Source: Geobacillus sp. 46C-IIa (GTDB lineage: Bacteria > Bacillota > Bacilli > Bacillales > Anoxybacillaceae). Taken from it: 64,000 nt of DNA. Below the pieces are notes generated by a model. It was not told the DNA's origin. It made no database searches and worked only from the letters and a program-made list of their open reading frames with translations. Shown here piece by piece: positions 31,087-40,156 of the stretch. How positions within the stretch are numbered: the stretch's first letter is position 1; each line of letters begins with the position of its first letter. The translations under genes were made by a program, and so were the position numbers. The DNA lies in assembly GCF_014679505.1 (NCBI RefSeq), contig NZ_CP061474.1, positions 2,552,001 to 2,616,000 on the forward strand, given 5' to 3'.

Positions 31087-31851
31087 GTGAAAAACACGAA
31101 CGATGACCGACACCTCCGCCTGCAGCAGCAAATCATCCACTACCGGTCGGAAGCTGCCTCATGCAAACAACAGTTGCAGCAACTGGAAGTCGAGCTGGCC
31201 AAGGAAAAAATGCGCAGCGCCTATTGGAAAGAAAAGTTCCGCGAAGCAGAAACCGTCAACGTTGAAACGTATAAGAAAAAAATCGCTGCCTTGGAACGTC
31301 AATTGTTGTTATCCGAAATCGCCCTAGAAGAGGCGGAACATCATCGCTCCGAAGGGAGGCAAACAGCCGCCGAGCCGACCGCCTCTGTGCTGGCGCTGTT
31401 CCACTATTCTGTCGTCATTCCGCCGCATCTTGACGGGGAAGAGATGACCGTAATCGGCGATTTCATCATTCGCAACAACGGAACAACGCCGCTTCACCAT
31501 CTCATTGTCTGTCTCCGTCTCTCTCCGCCCAAAACAGCGGTGCTGAGCGGAAAAATTGTGCTGCCGCAAAGCGCCCGTGCTGAACAAGAACTGCTTGCCG
31601 CAAGCAGCGGAGAAAGCTGGACGTTCACCCAAGAAAACTGGCGGGAAAAAGTGCGGCAAAACGGCGAATATTGGATCACCCCGCTCCATGGCTCCCCGCT
31701 TGAGCCCGATGAAGAGCGGCGCTTCTCCCAATTTGAAATCGCCGTCCGCCCGTCGGGCAGCGCCCGGTCGTTGACGGTCGACGGCTTTGTGTACTGCGCG
31801 GAATTGCCAAAAGGCGTTCCCGCGGCCAACCATATCGCCATCCAATGGTAA
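31087..31851 (+). CDS. Coiled-coil plus beta-domain protein, unknown family
   Basis: 254 residues. Residues 1-90 form a coiled coil (RLQQQIIHYRSEAASCKQQL, LQQLEVELAKEKMRSAYWKE). From 100 on comes a beta-sandwich-like domain: YSVVIPPHLDGEEMTVIGDF, IIRNNGTTPLHHLIVCLRLS, ending VDGFVYCAEL. The text 'IGDFIIRNNGTTPLHH' resembles CARDB/DUF11-type domains. AAGGGGTGG precedes the GTG start. Late sporulation expression is suggested by the -10 box. No function known to me. Confidence 0.7.
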   Translation: MKNTNDDRHLRLQQQIIHYRSEAASCKQQLQQLEVELAKEKMRSAYWKEKFREAETVNVETYKKKIAALERQLLLSEIALEEAEHHRSEGRQTAAEPTASVLALFHYSVVIPPHLDGEEMTVIGDFIIRNNGTTPLHHLIVCLRLSPPKTAVLSGKIVLPQSARAEQELLAASSGESWTFTQENWREKVRQNGEYWITPLHGSPLEPDEERRFSQFEIAVRPSGSARSLTVDGFVYCAELPKGVPAANHIAIQW

Positions 31852-32036
31852 CCGGTCCTTTCCATCGTTTCGCGCGCCCGACCGTGCCCTTTCTTTTCTT
31901 CGCCGGCCTGCTCTTAGGCCGGTGTTCTCATTCCGGCGGCTAACGACAACCTAATAGGCGGCGGTCCTTGCAAAGCAGCGATTGGCCAGCAGCATCGATG
32001 GGCAATCCGCATTGGCCGATCACTAGCCATACCTCT
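31852..32036. other. Intergenic hairpin region
   Basis: No gene seen. CCGGCCT/AGGCCGG (about 31902-31925) forms a short stem followed by TGTTCT, a weak terminator for the gene before it. Confidence 0.5.
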
Positions 32037-32387
32037 CTATGACAGCCATTTGCTGACAATCGTCTCAATGAGCGCCGCACCACCGGCAATAGCAAGCAGC
32101 ACGATGAACGGTTGAAAGACGGTCGGCCAAAGCATTATGCCGGCGTAACAAAACGCCGCACACCATATCCCGGTGCACCAGTAGCAGCTCAACAATTCGC
32201 CGAACCAGCGCCGCAGCCCGCTTCCCTTCAAAACGAGAAACATTTCCTTCCTTCCGTCTGAAAGCTCCTCTTCGACCCATTCGTGAAAAGGCCGGCGCAG
32301 CCAGTCCGTGATCGCATCATATACGATGAGCCTTGTCAGGCGGAAGCTGGCCAGACAAAGAAGAACAAACGAAAACGGATCATCCAC
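32037..32387 (-). CDS. DUF1360 (YjcA/YngL-like) membrane protein
   Basis: 116 residues from GTG 32387 (GGAGAGG upstream): FSFVLLCLASFRLTRLIVYD, WLRRPFHEWVEEELSDG, LLSCYWCTGIWCAAFCYAGI. The CxWCTGIWCA signature and the FRLTRLIVYD start mark DUF1360, a family with sporulation-linked members in B. subtilis. Two or three membrane helices. The extra N-terminal residues of the longer frame have no ribosome site. Function unknown. Confidence 0.82.
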   Translation of the reverse strand: MDDPFSFVLLCLASFRLTRLIVYDAITDWLRRPFHEWVEEELSDGRKEMFLVLKGSGLRRWFGELLSCYWCTGIWCAAFCYAGIMLWPTVFQPFIVLLAIAGGAALIETIVSKWLS

Positions 32388-32563
32388 ATTCCTCTCCCCT
32401 TTCCGCTCCCCATGGCCGCAAAAGGAGGTCTCTTTTCCTCTTTGCTTCATCTAGCGGCGGGCGAATTCGCCTTCGTGCGGACGTTTACCCAAACGCTCTC
32501 CTACGCCAATCATATGATGGAGTATAGGTTTTTAACACAAGAGACAAGAAAGGAGGCGACACA

Positions 32564-32866
32564 ATGTATCATGTATTTTTCGATCGGCGGCCGACCCGCC
32601 CCCGCCTTCCCCGCCCTCTTTATGAACAGCTGACTACGCTTCCGCCGAACACAGAAGTGAACGTACACACCGCCAACGAGACATATTACAACGCGCTTTT
32701 TCTCGATTTCGAGCCGCGGACGAACACCATCTCGCTGTTGGTTGACCGTTTTTACGAAGATGGGGGGCGCCCGCTTTCCCTCAATGCGACGGCGATCACC
32801 GAAATCGATCTCCCTGCTTCCATGCGGCCTGCTTCATCAACAACCCCGGATGACGAGGAGGAATAA
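32564..32866 (+). CDS. Small protein, likely coat associated, unknown family
   Basis: 100 residues: MYHVFFDRRPTRPRLPRPLY, TTLPPNTEVNVHTANETYYN, ALFLDFEPRTNTISLLVD, ALNATAITEIDLP, and an acidic end TTPDDEEE. The strand pattern looks like a small barrel related to the CotB-like or DUF2642 domains seen at 18.2 kb (VNVHTANETYYNALFLDFE), but the match is loose. AAAGGAGGCGACACA precedes the ATG. A strong terminator follows. Confidence 0.65.
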   Translation: MYHVFFDRRPTRPRLPRPLYEQLTTLPPNTEVNVHTANETYYNALFLDFEPRTNTISLLVDRFYEDGGRPLSLNATAITEIDLPASMRPASSTTPDDEEE

Positions 32867-32881
32867 CCTAGAAAAACAACG

Positions 32882-32926
32882 TCGCCGGCTGGCGTCCAAA
32901 CAGCGCAGCCGGCGCTTTAGTTTTTG
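32882..32926 (+). terminator. Terminator after the gene at 32564
   Basis: CGCCGGCTG and CAGCCGGCG pair, followed by CTTTAGTTTTT. Confidence 0.85.
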
Positions 32927-33027
32927 ACCGCGCCGTTTTCTCGTTAGCTAGTGCGCTTGTCTATACCAACTCTTTTTCTCTTACATACACTTATACTAAT
33001 CGACAATGGTGCTAGGAGGAACTGACC

Positions 33028-34032
33028 TTGGCTTCGAAACGATCTCGCCTGTTATTTGACGTGTTAAACAATTACGGCCTATCACAAACGGAGACCGACG
33101 TCATCGGTGAACTGAAGGAGGAAAAAGTATGGCTTGTACAAAATAAAAAAACGGGTCAGCGGTACGTACTCAAGAGGCTAAATGAAGAGAAAACCAATTT
33201 CCCGATCTTGCTTCATTCCAGGCTATACGAGATAGGATTTCATGTTCCTAAAATTTTTCAGACTAAAACAAACCAATATTATGTTCACCGAAAAAACAGC
33301 TACTACTATTTAATGGATTATGTCTCCTTAAGTGAAACAAGGCCATCTTTCCAGCAACGAATCGAGGGGTTGGCTCGCTTCCATGCCGACAGCCTGTTTA
33401 CCGAGTGGATCGGCACCGGCTCTCCTTCCTTTCCGGAGCCGAAAGAGGTGCTGCGCGCACACCGTCAAAAAGTTGCACAATTGCAAGAGCTGGCGAAGAC
33501 AGCTGCGAATAGGACGGCTCTTTCTCATATAATGAAACAGATGACGCGACTCGCTGACCAGAGCTATGCGCTGCTTGAAAAAAGCAACCTAGCCGGCTTT
33601 TGCCTTGAGGCAGCGGAGCGAAAAGCCATTTGCCATGGGGATTATAACAGCAACAATCTTTTATTGGCGGCAAACAACAATGTGGTGATGATCGACTTTG
33701 ACCGCGCCTACTACGGCCTTCCGCTTGACGATTTTCGTTTTTTGCTCATTTCTTTGACGAAAAACCCGAAAAACAATGTCATCAAACGACTTCAACCGTT
33801 GTTTGAACTTTACTTCTCCATCTGCCTGACGTACGCTCCGTATAAAAGCGTCTACTTGGCCGATGCCATGTTTCCCCACGTGTTTTACAACGAAGCGGTG
33901 GGCCTTGAAAAGCCAAAACGGGCAGCAAGCAGCCCATCGTCTTTGAACTTGCTCACCCGTCTCGCTGAACAGGAAACGAAAAAATTCGCTTTTTTGTCCG
34001 ATTTACTAAAAAGCGAGGGATCGAGAACATGA
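33028..34032 (+). CDS. CotS-family spore coat kinase-fold protein
   Basis: 334 residues from TTG (AGGAGGAACTG upstream). It has the aminoglycoside-phosphotransferase fold: QRYVLKRLNEEK with the ATP Lys, RIEGLARFHADSL, AICHGDYNSNNLL (HGDxxxNN catalytic loop) and VVMIDFDRAYYGLPLDDFRF. This is the CotS/CotI/YutH type; the catalytic Asp and Asn are present, so it may be active. CATACACT (sigma-E-like -10) lies about 50 bases upstream. The next gene, overlapping by 4 bases, is a GT4 enzyme, the kinase-plus-glycosyltransferase pairing also seen for cotSA-cotS. Confidence 0.83.
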   Translation: MASKRSRLLFDVLNNYGLSQTETDVIGELKEEKVWLVQNKKTGQRYVLKRLNEEKTNFPILLHSRLYEIGFHVPKIFQTKTNQYYVHRKNSYYYLMDYVSLSETRPSFQQRIEGLARFHADSLFTEWIGTGSPSFPEPKEVLRAHRQKVAQLQELAKTAANRTALSHIMKQMTRLADQSYALLEKSNLAGFCLEAAERKAICHGDYNSNNLLLAANNNVVMIDFDRAYYGLPLDDFRFLLISLTKNPKNNVIKRLQPLFELYFSICLTYAPYKSVYLADAMFPHVFYNEAVGLEKPKRAASSPSSLNLLTRLAEQETKKFAFLSDLLKSEGSRT

Positions 34033-35111
34033 AACAAACGATCGCCCACTTTATCCATGAAAAAATGAAAATTAACCAACGCTTTATTTACAACCAAATG
34101 GTTCATCTAAAAAAATACCGGTCAATCATGATCGGATCGTTCGCTGATGACGGCTGCCACCCGTTTCCTCTCGTTAATTATTATCACCTCAACGATATCA
34201 ACAATTTCGACCGTTTCGTCAAAGAACAAAATATCGTGGCCATTCATGCTCATCACGGCAAACACGCCATTGAAATTCTCCCGCTTTGCATCGCCCATCA
34301 CATTCCACTTGTCGTCAGCATCCGCGGCCGTGACGGCTCCGCAAAAGGCAACAGCCTGCGGCGCAACCAAAAGCGGTATAGTCTGCTCAAACAGCACGGG
34401 TCACTCTTTCTTCCCGTGTGCCGTTATTTAGCCGATGAACTTGTCACTTTAGGGTTTCCTCAAGAAAAAATCCATGTCCTCTACGGCGGCATTGAACTCG
34501 ATTTATTTCCTTATCAAGAACGAACGATTCCGGAAAACGGGGACATCGTCATTCTTTCGATCGGTCGACTCGTCGAGAAAAAAGGCTTTTTAACGCTCGT
34601 GCGCGCCTTCGAACACGTGCATGCGAACCATCCTCGCTGTCGCCTCCGCATTATCGGGAGCGGGAAAGATGAGGAAAACATTCGCCAGCTTATCAATAAG
34701 CTCGGGCTGACCCCATTTGTCGAGTTGCTTGGAGCCATGGATGCAGCCGCCATCGTTCAAGAAATGAAGCGCGCCCATCTGTTTTGCCTAGCGAGCGAGA
34801 CGGCCTCTGATGGGGACATCGAAGGCATCCCGAACGTGCTGAAAGAGGCGATGGCAAGCGGGCTGCCGGTCATCTCGACGAATCATGCCGGCATCCCTGA
34901 ACTGATCGAACACGGGCGCACGGGCTACCTCGCACCGGAGAAGGACGACAAAGAGCTGGCGAACGGCATCCGCTTTTTTCTTGAACACTCAGAGCAGATT
35001 CCGTCGTTTACAAAGCGGGCGCGCAAAGTGATCGAACAGCGGTTTGACGTCACCAAACAAATTAAAGAGCAAGAACGGCTGTACGATTGGCTGAGAAAAA
35101 AAACCAGGTAG
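34029..35111 (+). CDS. GT4 glycosyltransferase, spore polysaccharide type
   Basis: 360 residues, GT-B fold. N-terminal half: AIHAHHGKHAIEILPLCIAH, PLVVSIRGRDGS. C-terminal half: VILSIGRLVEKKGFLTLVRA, CRLRIIGSGKDEENIRQLI, IEGIPNVLKEAMASGLPVIS with the conserved Glu, and NHAGIPELIEHGRTGYL. Its ATG overlaps the preceding kinase-fold gene (ATGA). The HGKHA segment in the first domain is typical of the 'colanic acid'-like branch. It probably builds a spore-surface glycan. Confidence 0.87.
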   Translation: MKQTIAHFIHEKMKINQRFIYNQMVHLKKYRSIMIGSFADDGCHPFPLVNYYHLNDINNFDRFVKEQNIVAIHAHHGKHAIEILPLCIAHHIPLVVSIRGRDGSAKGNSLRRNQKRYSLLKQHGSLFLPVCRYLADELVTLGFPQEKIHVLYGGIELDLFPYQERTIPENGDIVILSIGRLVEKKGFLTLVRAFEHVHANHPRCRLRIIGSGKDEENIRQLINKLGLTPFVELLGAMDAAAIVQEMKRAHLFCLASETASDGDIEGIPNVLKEAMASGLPVISTNHAGIPELIEHGRTGYLAPEKDDKELANGIRFFLEHSEQIPSFTKRARKVIEQRFDVTKQIKEQERLYDWLRKKTR

Positions 35112-35130
35112 TTTGTACCTGGTTTTTTCA
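35098..35130. terminator. Bidirectional terminator
   Basis: AAACCAGGTA and TACCTGGTTT pair around a five-base loop with A and T runs on either side. Confidence 0.85.
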
Positions 35131-35177
35131 TTCCGAACCGCCCCCACTTCCAACTGTGCGCGTAGGCGGGCGGGTGT

Positions 35178-35984
35178 TTAATTTTCTTTCCAAACGGCCG
35201 AAAGCAACGCCATGTAACCGTCGGCTGTACCAATATCAAACCGTGTTCCGGCGATCAGTTTCCCTTGGCATCCTTCCGCAGCCGCCAGACGGCGAATTGC
35301 CTCGGTCAGCTGAATTTCTTCGTCCCCAAGGGTTGGCAGCGCTTCTAAATAGGAAAAAATAGCCGGCGTGAACACATAGCGGCCGATGACAGCCAAGTCG
35401 GACGGCGGATTTGTTTTTGGCTTTTCCACCATATCGGTGATGCAATACGCGCCATCGGCAAGTGGTTCACCGCGGATGACGCCATATTTATGCAATTCGT
35501 TTTCCTCTACTTGATTTAAACCGACGACGCTTTGTCCACACCGTTCGTACTGCTCAATGAGCTGACGGATGGCCGGAGTCCCTTCATGCAACACGATATC
35601 GTCCGGCAACAGCACAGCAAACGGCTCGCCGCCGGCAAACGACTTGCCAAGCCGGACGGCATCCCCTAATCCCCGCGCATACGGCTGGCGCGTATAATAA
35701 ATTTGTCCGGAAGGAATAAACTCCCCTTTCAACAAATGTGTCTTATTCCGTCGTTCTAAAAACGCCTCGAGCTCTAAAGAGCGGTCAAAGTAGTCCACGA
35801 TTAAACTTTTCGCTCGCGAGACAATAATGAGCAGCTCCTCAATTCCCGAGGCAAACGCCTCCTCCACAATATATTGGATCGCCGGCTTAGCGCCGATAGG
35901 AAACATCTCTTTCGGGATAACTTTCGTCACCGGCAAGCCTCTTGTCCCATACCCGGCCGCGGGGATGATCGCTTTTTTGACCAT
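35178..35984 (-). CDS. ytdA: UTP-glucose-1-phosphate uridylyltransferase-like enzyme (YtdA)
   Basis: 268 residues, GalU/GtaB family: AIIPAAGYGTRGLPVTKVIP, KEMFPIGAKPAIQYIVEEAF, VLLPDDIVLHEGTPAIRQL, ITDMVEKPKTNPPSDLAVIG and GTRFDIGTADGYMAL. It makes a UDP-sugar donor. The usual GLGTRFLP reads GYGTRGLP, a change at two positions near the nucleotide site that may shift substrate. It is divergent from ytcA, which uses UDP-glucose, matching the B. subtilis ytdA/ytcABC block. Confidence 0.87.
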   Translation of the reverse strand: MVKKAIIPAAGYGTRGLPVTKVIPKEMFPIGAKPAIQYIVEEAFASGIEELLIIVSRAKSLIVDYFDRSLELEAFLERRNKTHLLKGEFIPSGQIYYTRQPYARGLGDAVRLGKSFAGGEPFAVLLPDDIVLHEGTPAIRQLIEQYERCGQSVVGLNQVEENELHKYGVIRGEPLADGAYCITDMVEKPKTNPPSDLAVIGRYVFTPAIFSYLEALPTLGDEEIQLTEAIRRLAAAEGCQGKLIAGTRFDIGTADGYMALLSAVWKEN

Positions 35985-36163
35985 CGCTTCCCCCCCTTGT
36001 CTTCTATATCTTTATCGTATTCGCTTCCGAATGGCAGGGAAGGTTGTCCACCGAAAATAGGCCGCCTTATTTCCGGCGTTTTAGGCGCTTGTCATGTAGC
36101 AAACAAAGCTTGTCCGTTAATACGCTATAAAAGCCGGAGATTTCGCGAAGGAGGCCTATTAGC

Positions 36164-37447
36164 ATGAACATCTGCATCATCGGCGCTGGCTACGTCGGAC
36201 TGACCACCGCAGCCGTCCTTGCTGAACTTGGGCATGAGGTGCATTGCATCGATCAAGATGAACGGAAAATTCGCCTGCTCAACAATGGGGAAGTCCCGTT
36301 TTATGAACCGGGGTTAGAGGAGTTAGTCACTAAAAACTGTAACTATTTAACATTTAGCGGCCGCTGGGATTATATCAAACGGGCGGCCGTCATTCTCATT
36401 TGCGTCGGCACCCCGCCGCGGCCGGACGGCAGCACCGACTTGCGCTATATCGAAGCGGTGCTCGACCGCTTAGCCGCAACGGTCGAATCATACAAAACGA
36501 TCGTCACGAAAAGCACTGTCCCGCCAGGAACGAATGAATGGATGCGTACTGAGCTCATAAGGAAAGGAATGGCGCCGCATTTATTCCGCATTGTGTCTAA
36601 TCCGGAGTTTTTGCGCGAAGGGTCGGCCGTTTACGATATGTTTCACCCGGACAAAATCGTCGTCGGCCTCGAGCCGGGCGACAATCGGTCGCTCGCTGTC
36701 GTGCAGGCAATGTATGCCGGCATCACCGCTCCTTACGTCACGACGAGCCTCACTGGGGCGGAACTCATCAAATACGCCGCGAATGCCTTTTTAGCAACCA
36801 AAGTATCCTTTATCAATGAAATGGCGCGGATTTGCGACGCGTTTGCCGTCGATGTCAACGACATCGCCCGCGGGATCGGCTTCGATCCGCGCATCGGTCC
36901 GCATTTTTTGCGAGCCGGTCTCGGCTATGGCGGCTCCTGCTTTCCAAAAGATGTGAAAGCGCTCGAACACGCGGCGCGCTCACACCATGTCGAGCCACAC
37001 TTGCTGCAGGCAGTGCAGTCGGTCAACGCCACCCAGCTCGACGTTTGCCTCGACAAACTGAATCAAGCGCTCGCCCCGCTGCACGGCAAAAAAATCGCTG
37101 TGCTTGGCATCGCCTTTAAGCCGAACACGGACGATACCCGTTTTTCCCCCGCCGAAGCGCTCATCCGTCGATTAAGCGAAGCGGGCTGCACGGTCGCCGC
37201 CTACGACCCGAAGGCAACGCTGGCAACACCCCTTGCCAACGTCAGGCAAGTGCGGTCGGTGCACGAAGCGATCCAAGGGGCGGATGGCTTAGTCATCGCC
37301 ACCGACTGGGATGAATTTTGCACGCTTGACTGGTCAGAGGTGAAAGCCGTGATGAAGGGGACGCTCGTCTTTGACGGTCGAAATTGTTTGGATCGCCTTG
37401 CTGTCGAGCGGAGTGGTTTGCGCTACATGGGGGTGGGGCGTCCATGA
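36164..37447 (+). CDS. ytcA: UDP-glucose 6-dehydrogenase (YtcA)
   Basis: 427 residues: the NAD Rossmann start MNICIIGAGYVGLTTAAVLA, GTPPRPDGSTDLRYIEAV, TKSTVPPGTNEWMR, SNPEFLREGSAVYDMFHPDK, the catalytic Cys loop LGYGGSCFPKDVKALEHAA and AFKPNTDDTRFSPAEALIRR. It oxidises UDP-glucose to UDP-glucuronate. GAAGGAGG precedes the ATG. First gene of ytcA-ytcB-ytcC, all overlapping by 4 bases. Confidence 0.93.
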   Translation: MNICIIGAGYVGLTTAAVLAELGHEVHCIDQDERKIRLLNNGEVPFYEPGLEELVTKNCNYLTFSGRWDYIKRAAVILICVGTPPRPDGSTDLRYIEAVLDRLAATVESYKTIVTKSTVPPGTNEWMRTELIRKGMAPHLFRIVSNPEFLREGSAVYDMFHPDKIVVGLEPGDNRSLAVVQAMYAGITAPYVTTSLTGAELIKYAANAFLATKVSFINEMARICDAFAVDVNDIARGIGFDPRIGPHFLRAGLGYGGSCFPKDVKALEHAARSHHVEPHLLQAVQSVNATQLDVCLDKLNQALAPLHGKKIAVLGIAFKPNTDDTRFSPAEALIRRLSEAGCTVAAYDPKATLATPLANVRQVRSVHEAIQGADGLVIATDWDEFCTLDWSEVKAVMKGTLVFDGRNCLDRLAVERSGLRYMGVGRP

Positions 37448-38400
37448 ACATTCTCGTCACCGGGGCGGCCGGGTTTATCGGCTCCCATTTATGTGAAAAA
37501 CTGCTCGAAAACGGCCGGCACCAAGTCATCGGCGTCGACGGCTTTCTCGGCCCGACACCGGCGCCGCTGAAAGCAAAAAATATCGCCCAATTGCAAGCCC
37601 ATCCGCGGTTTACATTCGTTGAGACCGATCTGCTGACCGCCGACTTGCCCGCGCTGTTAAAGGATGTGGATGCCGTATACCATTTAGCCGGCATGCCCGG
37701 CGTGCGAACGAGCTGGGGAACGGACTTTGCCGCCTATGCGGTGCACAACATTTCCGTTACGCAGCAGCTGCTTGAAGCGTGCAAAGACTTGCCGCTCAAA
37801 CGGTTCATCTATGCTTCGACCTCGTCCGTTTACGGCGAGCGGAGCGGCCCGCTGTCCGAAACGCTCGAACCAGTCCCGCTCTCCCCATACGGCATTACGA
37901 AGCTTACCGGTGAACATTTATGCCGCGTCTATTTCCGCGAGTTTGCCGTGCCGGTCGTCATTTTGCGCTATTTTACTGTTTATGGCCCGCGCCAGCGCCC
38001 CGATATGTCGTTTCACCGCTTTATCCGTCAACTGCTCTCCGGCCAGCCGCTCACCGTATTCGGCGACGGCACGCAGTCGCGCGATTTCACCTATATTTCC
38101 GACTGCATCAACGGGACGGCAGCCGCGCTTGAACAGGACCGCGCAGTCGGAGAAACGATCAACATCGGCGGGAAAGAACGCGCATCCGTCAACGATGTGA
38201 TTCGCCTGCTTGAAGCGCTGACCGGGAGAAAGGCGACGATCCATTATACGCCAGCCGCCCGCGGGGAACCGAAACAGACATGGGCCAACTTGACGAAGGC
38301 AGAGCGGCTGCTCGCATACGAACCGACGGTCACGCTTATCGATGGGCTGCAAAAAGAAATCGAATACATCCGTTCATTGTACGAAAGGGGTCAGACATGA
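37444..38400 (+). CDS. ytcB: NAD-dependent sugar epimerase/dehydratase (YtcB)
   Basis: 318 residues of the short-chain family: MNILVTGAAGFIGSHLCEKL, DAVYHLAGMPGVRTSWG, YASTSSVYGERSGP (catalytic Ser), SPYGITKLTGEHLCR (YxxxK pair) and RDFTYISDCINGTAAALE. It is closest to UDP-glucuronate 4-epimerases, which fits a substrate made by YtcA. The start at 37444 overlaps the ytcA stop. Probably supplies UDP-galacturonate or a related sugar for spore glycan. Confidence 0.9.
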   Translation: MNILVTGAAGFIGSHLCEKLLENGRHQVIGVDGFLGPTPAPLKAKNIAQLQAHPRFTFVETDLLTADLPALLKDVDAVYHLAGMPGVRTSWGTDFAAYAVHNISVTQQLLEACKDLPLKRFIYASTSSVYGERSGPLSETLEPVPLSPYGITKLTGEHLCRVYFREFAVPVVILRYFTVYGPRQRPDMSFHRFIRQLLSGQPLTVFGDGTQSRDFTYISDCINGTAAALEQDRAVGETINIGGKERASVNDVIRLLEALTGRKATIHYTPAARGEPKQTWANLTKAERLLAYEPTVTLIDGLQKEIEYIRSLYERGQT

Positions 38401-39560
38401 ACATCGCCTACGTTTGCACAGAAAAACTGCCTTCACCGGCAATAAAGGGCGGTGCAATTCAAGTGATGATTGACGGAATCGCTCCGCTCATTGCCCGCCG
38501 CCACGAACTGACTATTTTCTCTGTCGCCGATCCGCTCTTGCCGCCTGAAGAGACAACCGGAAACATCCGCTACATCCGCTTCCCGAGGATGACATATGAA
38601 GCTGATGTGGCGCATGCGCTGGCCGCAAACCGTTTCGACGTCGTCCATGTGTTTAATCGGCCTGCGCCGCTCGCTAGTTACCAAGCCGCGGCGCCGCACA
38701 GCGCCTTTGTGCTGAGCCTTCATAACGACATGTTTTCACCGCTGAAAATCACGCCGGAAGAAGCTGAGCGGGCACTGGCGGCATGCATGCGGCTGACTGC
38801 CGTCAGCGAATATATTAAACGGACGGTAACAGGCCGCTATCCGGTCGATCCAAAAAAAATCAATGTCATTTATTCCGGAGTGGACTTGCAGCAATACGTC
38901 CCGGTTTGGACGGAAGAGGGGGAGCGCATCCGCCAAGCCGAGCGCCGGGCGCACGGGCTCGACGATAAGAAAGTGGTGTTGTTTATCGGCCGGCTTAGCA
39001 AAACAAAAGGACCGCATGTGCTGATTCGCTCCTTGCCGTCCTTGTTGACCCGTCATCCTGAGACAGTGCTTGTCATCGTCGGCGGAAAATGGTTTAGCGA
39101 CAACAGCCGAAGCGAATACATCGATTGGCTGCATCAGCTCGCCGCGCCGCTAAGTGACCATGTCATCTTCACGAACTACGTTCCGCACCACCATATTCCG
39201 AAACTGCTTTTAATGGCTGATGTGTTTGTGTGCAGCTCCCAATGGCACGAGCCGCTCGCTCGCGTCCATTACGAGGCCATGGCCGCCGGCATTCCGGTTG
39301 TGACGACCAACCGCGGCGGCAACGCCGAAATCGTCCGTCACGGCCAAACTGGGCTTGTCGTTGATGATTATGCAAACGAGCAGGCGTTCGCTGAAGCGAT
39401 CAGCGATCTGTTTGAACAACGAACGCTCGCCCGGCGCATGGCTGAAACAGCGCGGGAGATGGTGGAGGCGAACTTCCAATTTGAACACGTCGCCGGTCGC
39501 CTTGAAGCGGTCTATAACGAAGCGCTCGCCGCCCATCAGCGGCAAACCGCCGGCCTCTAA
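38397..39560 (+). CDS. ytcC: GT4 glycosyltransferase (YtcC)
   Basis: 387 residues from ATG 38397, overlapping the ytcB stop (ATGA). Motifs: NIAYVCTEKLPSPAIKGGAI, VVHVFNRPAPLASYQAA, INVIYSGVDLQQYVPVWTEEG, VVLFIGRLSKTKGPHVLIRS and VHYEAMAAGIPVVTTNRGGN. It is very like CotSA in this window (EKLPVPAIRGGATQ, LFVGRLSKVKGAHLLLEAL). It should use UDP-hexuronate or hexose made by its operon partners. A terminator follows at 39587. Confidence 0.91.
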   Translation: MNIAYVCTEKLPSPAIKGGAIQVMIDGIAPLIARRHELTIFSVADPLLPPEETTGNIRYIRFPRMTYEADVAHALAANRFDVVHVFNRPAPLASYQAAAPHSAFVLSLHNDMFSPLKITPEEAERALAACMRLTAVSEYIKRTVTGRYPVDPKKINVIYSGVDLQQYVPVWTEEGERIRQAERRAHGLDDKKVVLFIGRLSKTKGPHVLIRSLPSLLTRHPETVLVIVGGKWFSDNSRSEYIDWLHQLAAPLSDHVIFTNYVPHHHIPKLLLMADVFVCSSQWHEPLARVHYEAMAAGIPVVTTNRGGNAEIVRHGQTGLVVDDYANEQAFAEAISDLFEQRTLARRMAETAREMVEANFQFEHVAGRLEAVYNEALAAHQRQTAGL

Positions 39561-39584
39561 CAGCCGGGCGGCCGGGGTCATCAC

Positions 39585-39616
39585 AAAAGGATGCCTGTGA
39601 TGCGGCATCCTTCTCC
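39585..39616 (+). terminator. Terminator between ytcC and the YtxO-like gene
   Basis: AAGGATGCC and GGCATCCTT pair around an eight-base loop, followed by a short pyrimidine tract. Confidence 0.7.
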
Positions 39617-40141
39617 TTATCCGATCGTAAATACGTTTCCTTTTTTATGTGTTCCTGCTGCTTTCAGCCGGGAAATATAGGCGGAAGAAAGGGCGAACGA
39701 GACGGCCATCCGTCGCTCGGACGGCTTTCCTCTTTCTTGCTCCACCGGTTCGTGTTGTTTTGGACGGCTGACGGCAGCCGGCTTCTCCGACGGTTCCGAT
39801 TGTTCGTCCCGGGCTACCTTCGCTTGCCGTTTCGGACGTTCGCTTTGGCTTGCCTCCTCTCGCCGTTTTAGACGTTTTTCTTTTTTCGGCGCGGACGAAC
39901 GCTTTTCTTTTTTGTGTTCCACCATTGGCGGCAGCGGGACGGCGGCTTCTTGCCATTCCCCTTCCCCTGCCAGCTCGACAAGGACGGGCGGCAAGTCAGC
40001 GTCCGTTTCCTCTTCTTCCTCTTCCCCTACACCGAGCAATAGCTGATCGAAAAACTCACCGTCTTCCATCCATCCCCACCCCATCGGTCCGGGCGGGGAA
40101 AAACGAAACGGCTGCAAGTCGAGTTTCGGAATGTGATCCAA
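39617..40141 (-). CDS. Low-complexity probable spore coat protein (YtxO-like position)
   Basis: 174 residues. The N-terminus is hydrophobic and acidic (GWMEDGEFFDQLLLGVGEEEEEE), the middle is Lys/Glu/Arg-rich and disordered (KKEKRLKRREEASQSERPKR, SEPSEKPAAVSRPKQHEPVEQ), and the last 30 residues are ordered (MAVSFALSSAYISRLKAAGTH, KKGNVFTIG). It lies between ytcC and cotS, as ytxO does in B. subtilis. That position is the main evidence. GAGGTG lies before the start. Likely a coat linker protein. Confidence 0.68.
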   Translation of the reverse strand: MDHIPKLDLQPFRFSPPGPMGWGWMEDGEFFDQLLLGVGEEEEEETDADLPPVLVELAGEGEWQEAAVPLPPMVEHKKEKRSSAPKKEKRLKRREEASQSERPKRQAKVARDEQSEPSEKPAAVSRPKQHEPVEQERGKPSERRMAVSFALSSAYISRLKAAGTHKKGNVFTIG

Positions 40142-40156
40142 CGTTATACACCTCCT

